From: Rhodopirellula sp.
GTDB taxonomy: Bacteria > Planctomycetota > Planctomycetia > Pirellulales > Pirellulaceae
Length of the DNA: 45,885 nt
Assembly: GCA_024644085.1 (NCBI GenBank)
Contig: JAHELS010000011.1
Coordinates: 12,978-58,862, forward strand
Reading direction: 5' to 3'
The position numbers were made by a program, and so were the translations under genes. Positions 43,077 through 45,885 of this stretch are shown piece by piece. The notes beneath the pieces are model-generated. The model was given only the letters and a program-made list of their open reading frames with translations, did no database searches and had not been told where the DNA came from. Numbering within the stretch: the stretch's first letter is position 1; each line of letters begins with the position of its first letter.

Positions 43077-43253
43077 GGGCGTCGGCCACGTGTGAGCAAT
43101 GAGGGAGAGGGTTTGTGACGGTGATGCAGTTTACCCGTTTCGTGCTCAGCGTCTTAGCCCCTGATTGACCCTGCCGATTTACGCGTCCTGCTGGGTCCGG
43201 ACTAGACTCGAGAATCCACGAGATTTGCCACTTGCGCGCCACGAAGGTCCATT

Positions 43254-44420
43254 GTGAATCCTGTTCCGCCGTTAAGAGTTGTATGCTTGATCGCGATGAT
43301 CCTTGGCGGCGATCCAACGGCGCTCGACAATGCACACGCGGAGGAATTCGAATCGTTGGTGCATCAGCTCGACGACCCGTCGTTTCATGTTCGATCCCAT
43401 GCGGCACAACGATTGATTGCCATCGCCGTGGATGGTCCGCCGGGCGATGCGGGCCGAGTGATCGAAACACTGCGGCGAATGCAATCCGACTCGACCGAAT
43501 CGCGATTGGCCGCGCGCGAAATCCTGCTAGAGATCAGTCAACAGAACCGACACCGCGAAATCAACCGCCTCCTCAATCCGCGAATCACCTCGGACAAAAT
43601 TCAGCTGGACGGGTGGCGCGCATTCAGGGCATCTGCGGGTGACGACATGTCGGCGCGAAGATTATTCGCCATGCTGTCCCAGCAATACCCACGGTGGCTG
43701 CGCCAGATCGAATCCGGCGGGCCCGGCCGCCTCAAACAACTTGACGAACTCGATCCCTTCCATCTGCCTGCGGAGGACGCGATCGGATGGGCGATGCTTT
43801 TGTTGCTTGATCTCCACTCGGGCGCTGCTGCTTCGGAGGTTTCAAAAAAAGTTGCGACGACACTGAGTAGTTCGGCCATGGGGCCGAGTGTCACGGCCCG
43901 GCGACAAGCAGAAGTCCTGCGCCGTTTGATTGATTCGTGGGTTCGATCGCCCACGAGCAATGTCACCGTGCGTCAGCGTTTGTTGATTGCGATGCGATAC
44001 AGATGCCGCGATTCGGCAAATCACTTTTGTGAACGCATCTTTGCGCAGCGCGAGGTTCCGGCACCGACATGCGTCACGGCGTTGTTGTGCGCAGCCGCGC
44101 TGGGACGTGCCGATGTCGAATCCGAGGCCCGCATTCGACTCGCCGACCGGCGAACGGCTCACGTGTGGCAATTGATCCCCTCGAACCAAACGAGGATCCG
44201 GACACAGGTTGCCGATGTCGCGCTGGCGGTCCTGTTGCGTCAACACGGCGTTGATCCAAGAATCGCGGGGTTTGCCGAGACGCAGGCGGATCCGATCCTG
44301 GTTTATCGGGCCCACAGCCTCGGGTTTCCCGACGAATCGTCTCGTCGCAGGGCGCAGGAGAAATCTGAAAGCCTGCTGGGAGCGCCATTGTTATTGATTC
44401 CAGCGCTCTTCGATCGATGA
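43254..44420 (+). CDS. Exported hypothetical protein, helical
   Basis: A 388-residue protein starting with GTG. A signal-like start (PLRVVCLIAMILGG) is followed by all-helical sequence. The first part (LVHQLDDPSFHVRSHAAQRLIAIA, LAAREILLEISQQN) looks like HEAT-type repeats. The rest is not recognised. It is 24 bases upstream of the dehydrogenase gene on the same strand, so the two are likely co-transcribed. Confidence 0.65.
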   Translation: MNPVPPLRVVCLIAMILGGDPTALDNAHAEEFESLVHQLDDPSFHVRSHAAQRLIAIAVDGPPGDAGRVIETLRRMQSDSTESRLAAREILLEISQQNRHREINRLLNPRITSDKIQLDGWRAFRASAGDDMSARRLFAMLSQQYPRWLRQIESGGPGRLKQLDELDPFHLPAEDAIGWAMLLLLDLHSGAAASEVSKKVATTLSSSAMGPSVTARRQAEVLRRLIDSWVRSPTSNVTVRQRLLIAMRYRCRDSANHFCERIFAQREVPAPTCVTALLCAAALGRADVESEARIRLADRRTAHVWQLIPSNQTRIRTQVADVALAVLLRQHGVDPRIAGFAETQADPILVYRAHSLGFPDESSRRRAQEKSESLLGAPLLLIPALFDR

Positions 44421-44444
44421 TCGTGTCGGCGTAGACTACGCAAC

Positions 44445-45686
44445 ATGGATTCATCGCCAGTTCATGATCCGGCACCAGGCGCCACGACCTACCTGATTGG
44501 TGCTGGTGTGGTCGGCCGCGCGATTCTTGCCGCACATGTCGGCGCCGGCGTTTCGGTTTGCATGGCCGACCAACAGGAGGCGGCCGTCCGCGACGCGGTT
44601 TCCGAGTTAAGGCTCGATCGCAAGCAGTGGCACGTATCGGAGTTCCTGCGATTGGGCGAACTGGCCGCGATCACAATCTCGCGGAGAGACGCTCCGAAGG
44701 CGGAGACGAGGCCTCCCGTTGTGATTGAGTCGATCACCGAGCGCGTCGAAGTAAAGGAGGCATTCTTTACCGACGCGGAACGCCTGCTGGGTGCCGACGC
44801 CATCCTTTGCACCAACACGTCGACGCTTCGTGTCTCGCGGCTTGCCCAGTGCCTGTCGCACCCCGAGCGTTTCTGTGCGATGCATTTTTTCATGCCAGTC
44901 ATCGGGCGCAGAGCGGTTGAGTTGGTACCCGGCGACGCGACGTCCGTCGAGACGATCGAGCGATCCGTCGATCACATCACGCGTCTGGGCAAGGAACCAC
45001 TGATCGTTGGCGACGGACCGGGATTTCTTGTCAATCGAATGTTGTCGCCCTACTTGAACGAAGCGATGGCGATGCTGTGCCGCGGTGTAGCGGCGGAGCA
45101 AATTGAGCGTGCCGCGATTGGTTTCGGAATGCCGGTCTCGCCGCTGGAGTTGATCGATTTGATTGGAGCACAAACTGCTTTTTTGGCTGGGCGAGTCTAT
45201 TGGCAATCGTTCCCTGCTCGGGTCGATCCCTCACCACTTCTCCCAGCACTGGTCAAGCACAAGCGATTCGGGCGAGCGTCCGGGGCAGGTCTGTACGACT
45301 ATTGTGAAGACATTCGATCCGACGATCTGGCGCCGCGCAGTGTGGAATTGTGCGATCGATATCGCCGCCACGAAATCTCACTTCGTGACAACGAGGTGAT
45401 GTTGATACTATCGATCCCCATGTGGATCGAAGCCGCGCTCGCGCATCGGGACGGAATCGTCGGCCACGTCGATCAAATCGACATCGCAATGCGAGACGGG
45501 CTCGGTTTCGAGTCGGCGAGATCGTTTCTCGAATTCTTCGATTCGGTCGGCAGCCAGGCGATGCTCGACGCGATCGTTCAATGGGGCGATGACGTCAAGT
45601 CGATGCGCGCGCCCGAAGCACTACAATTGGCATTGCGATCCGCTACGCCGCGCGAAGCGTTAATCCAATTCACACAGTCGACTTAG
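44445..45686 (+). CDS. 3-hydroxyacyl-CoA dehydrogenase
   Basis: A 413-residue NAD-dependent enzyme of beta-oxidation. The N-terminal Rossmann motif is YLIGAGVVGRAIL; the catalytic His is in MHFFMPV, where most members have HFFNPV. GDGPGFLVNRMLSPYLNEA and KRFGRASGAGLYDY complete the family signature. It is a stand-alone dehydrogenase, not fused to a hydratase as in FadB. The C-terminal ~110 residues are longer than the minimal domain and probably hold a second helical domain. Stop TAG is followed at once by TAGGACAGTGCC. Confidence 0.88.
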   Translation: MDSSPVHDPAPGATTYLIGAGVVGRAILAAHVGAGVSVCMADQQEAAVRDAVSELRLDRKQWHVSEFLRLGELAAITISRRDAPKAETRPPVVIESITERVEVKEAFFTDAERLLGADAILCTNTSTLRVSRLAQCLSHPERFCAMHFFMPVIGRRAVELVPGDATSVETIERSVDHITRLGKEPLIVGDGPGFLVNRMLSPYLNEAMAMLCRGVAAEQIERAAIGFGMPVSPLELIDLIGAQTAFLAGRVYWQSFPARVDPSPLLPALVKHKRFGRASGAGLYDYCEDIRSDDLAPRSVELCDRYRRHEISLRDNEVMLILSIPMWIEAALAHRDGIVGHVDQIDIAMRDGLGFESARSFLEFFDSVGSQAMLDAIVQWGDDVKSMRAPEALQLALRSATPREALIQFTQST

Positions 45687-45758
45687 TAGGACAGTGCCAC
45701 CTTTTCAGGTATAGGCACGTCGCGTCGCTCAAGTGGGAGAATGTGCCAGCGAAAACTT

Positions 45759-45839
45759 CGTAGGCCGGACCGAGCTTTACGAGTTCCGGCGATCACTCAA
45801 AACGATGCCGGAACCCGCGAAAGCTCGGTCCGGCCTACG
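45759..45839. repeat. Palindromic repeat, copy C
   Basis: Left arm 45759-45790 (CGTAGGCCGGACCGAGCTTT...) pairs with 45807-45839 around the 16-base loop GATCACTCAAAACGAT. CTT on the left is matched by AAAG on the right where copies A and B have CTC/GAG, so pairing is partly kept despite sequence change. An outer pair TGCCAGCG (45744-45751) and CGCTGGCG (45877-45884) extends the palindrome to the window end. Confidence 0.9.
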
Positions 45840-45885
45840 ACTCGCCCATCGTGCTTGTAAAGACGCAGAACACACTCGCTGGCGC

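Overview
This window looks like chromosome from a planctomycete, most likely a Rhodopirellula-like member of the Pirellulales. The evidence is the mix of gene families: tandem BBP2-type porins with very Cys-rich N-termini, an OprP-type porin, an S1 sulfatase, a DUF1559-type protein, DUF11 and VWA/GATase-like surface proteins, a GlmU-like sugar nucleotidyltransferase beside argC, and many small secreted or lipid-anchored proteins without recognisable function. Base composition is moderately GC-rich by eye. No rRNA, tRNA, CRISPR array or intact transposase gene was recognised.

Layout. (1) 0.2-7.4 kb is a forward block of core metabolism: DAHP synthase, a two-domain methyltransferase, ribosomal protein L32 and fatty-acid synthesis genes fabD-fabG-acpP-fabF, with a palindromic repeat element inserted right at the fabG stop codon. 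A conserved hypothetical follows and a perfect 15-bp hairpin separates it from convergent clpX. (2) 9.2-12.8 kb is a reverse block: a small membrane protein, a TIM-barrel isomerase-like protein, a UbiA-type prenyltransferase and an exported protein of unknown function. (3) 13.0-18.9 kb is a forward block of surface proteins: three consecutive exported proteins (two sharing one unnamed domain, the third with a DUF11 repeat), a DUF1559-like protein, a methyltransferase that carries a lipoprotein signal, and a small zinc-ribbon protein. (4) 18.9-22.1 kb is reverse: an exported protein, MiaE tRNA hydroxylase and FtsY. (5) 22.5-26.0 kb holds two tandem Cys-rich BBP2 porins, each with its own strong terminator. 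(6) 26.0-27.5 kb has a hairpin-rich non-coding stretch, then a PII protein lacking the usual uridylylation tyrosine, and a DJ-1/PfpI protein.

(7) 27.7-30.7 kb is an accessory-looking stretch of small reverse-strand genes (membrane proteins, a possible SUKH-like protein, a hydroxylaminobenzene-mutase-like protein) with wide gaps and palindromes. (8) 30.8-36.6 kb holds a Cys-rich exported protein, an OprP-like porin, a divergent sulfatase with an altered active-site motif, a small hypothetical protein, a second palindromic element and a secreted Cys/His-rich protein. (9) 36.6-43.1 kb is reverse: a 1005-residue VWA/GATase-like membrane protein, a CPBP protease, argC and the GlmU-like protein. 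(10) 43.3-45.7 kb is forward: an exported hypothetical protein and a 3-hydroxyacyl-CoA dehydrogenase. The window ends in the third copy of a long palindromic repeat.

Themes. Much of the window concerns the outer cell envelope: porins, Cys-rich exported proteins that could be disulfide cross-linked, lipoproteins and a sulfatase. The most unusual points are the envelope operon at 13.0-16.5 kb, the Cys-rich porins, the lipoprotein-type methyltransferase, the PII variant with a structured upstream region, the sulfatase with Asp in place of the usual His, and a family of dispersed palindromes, two of which begin exactly at stop codons.
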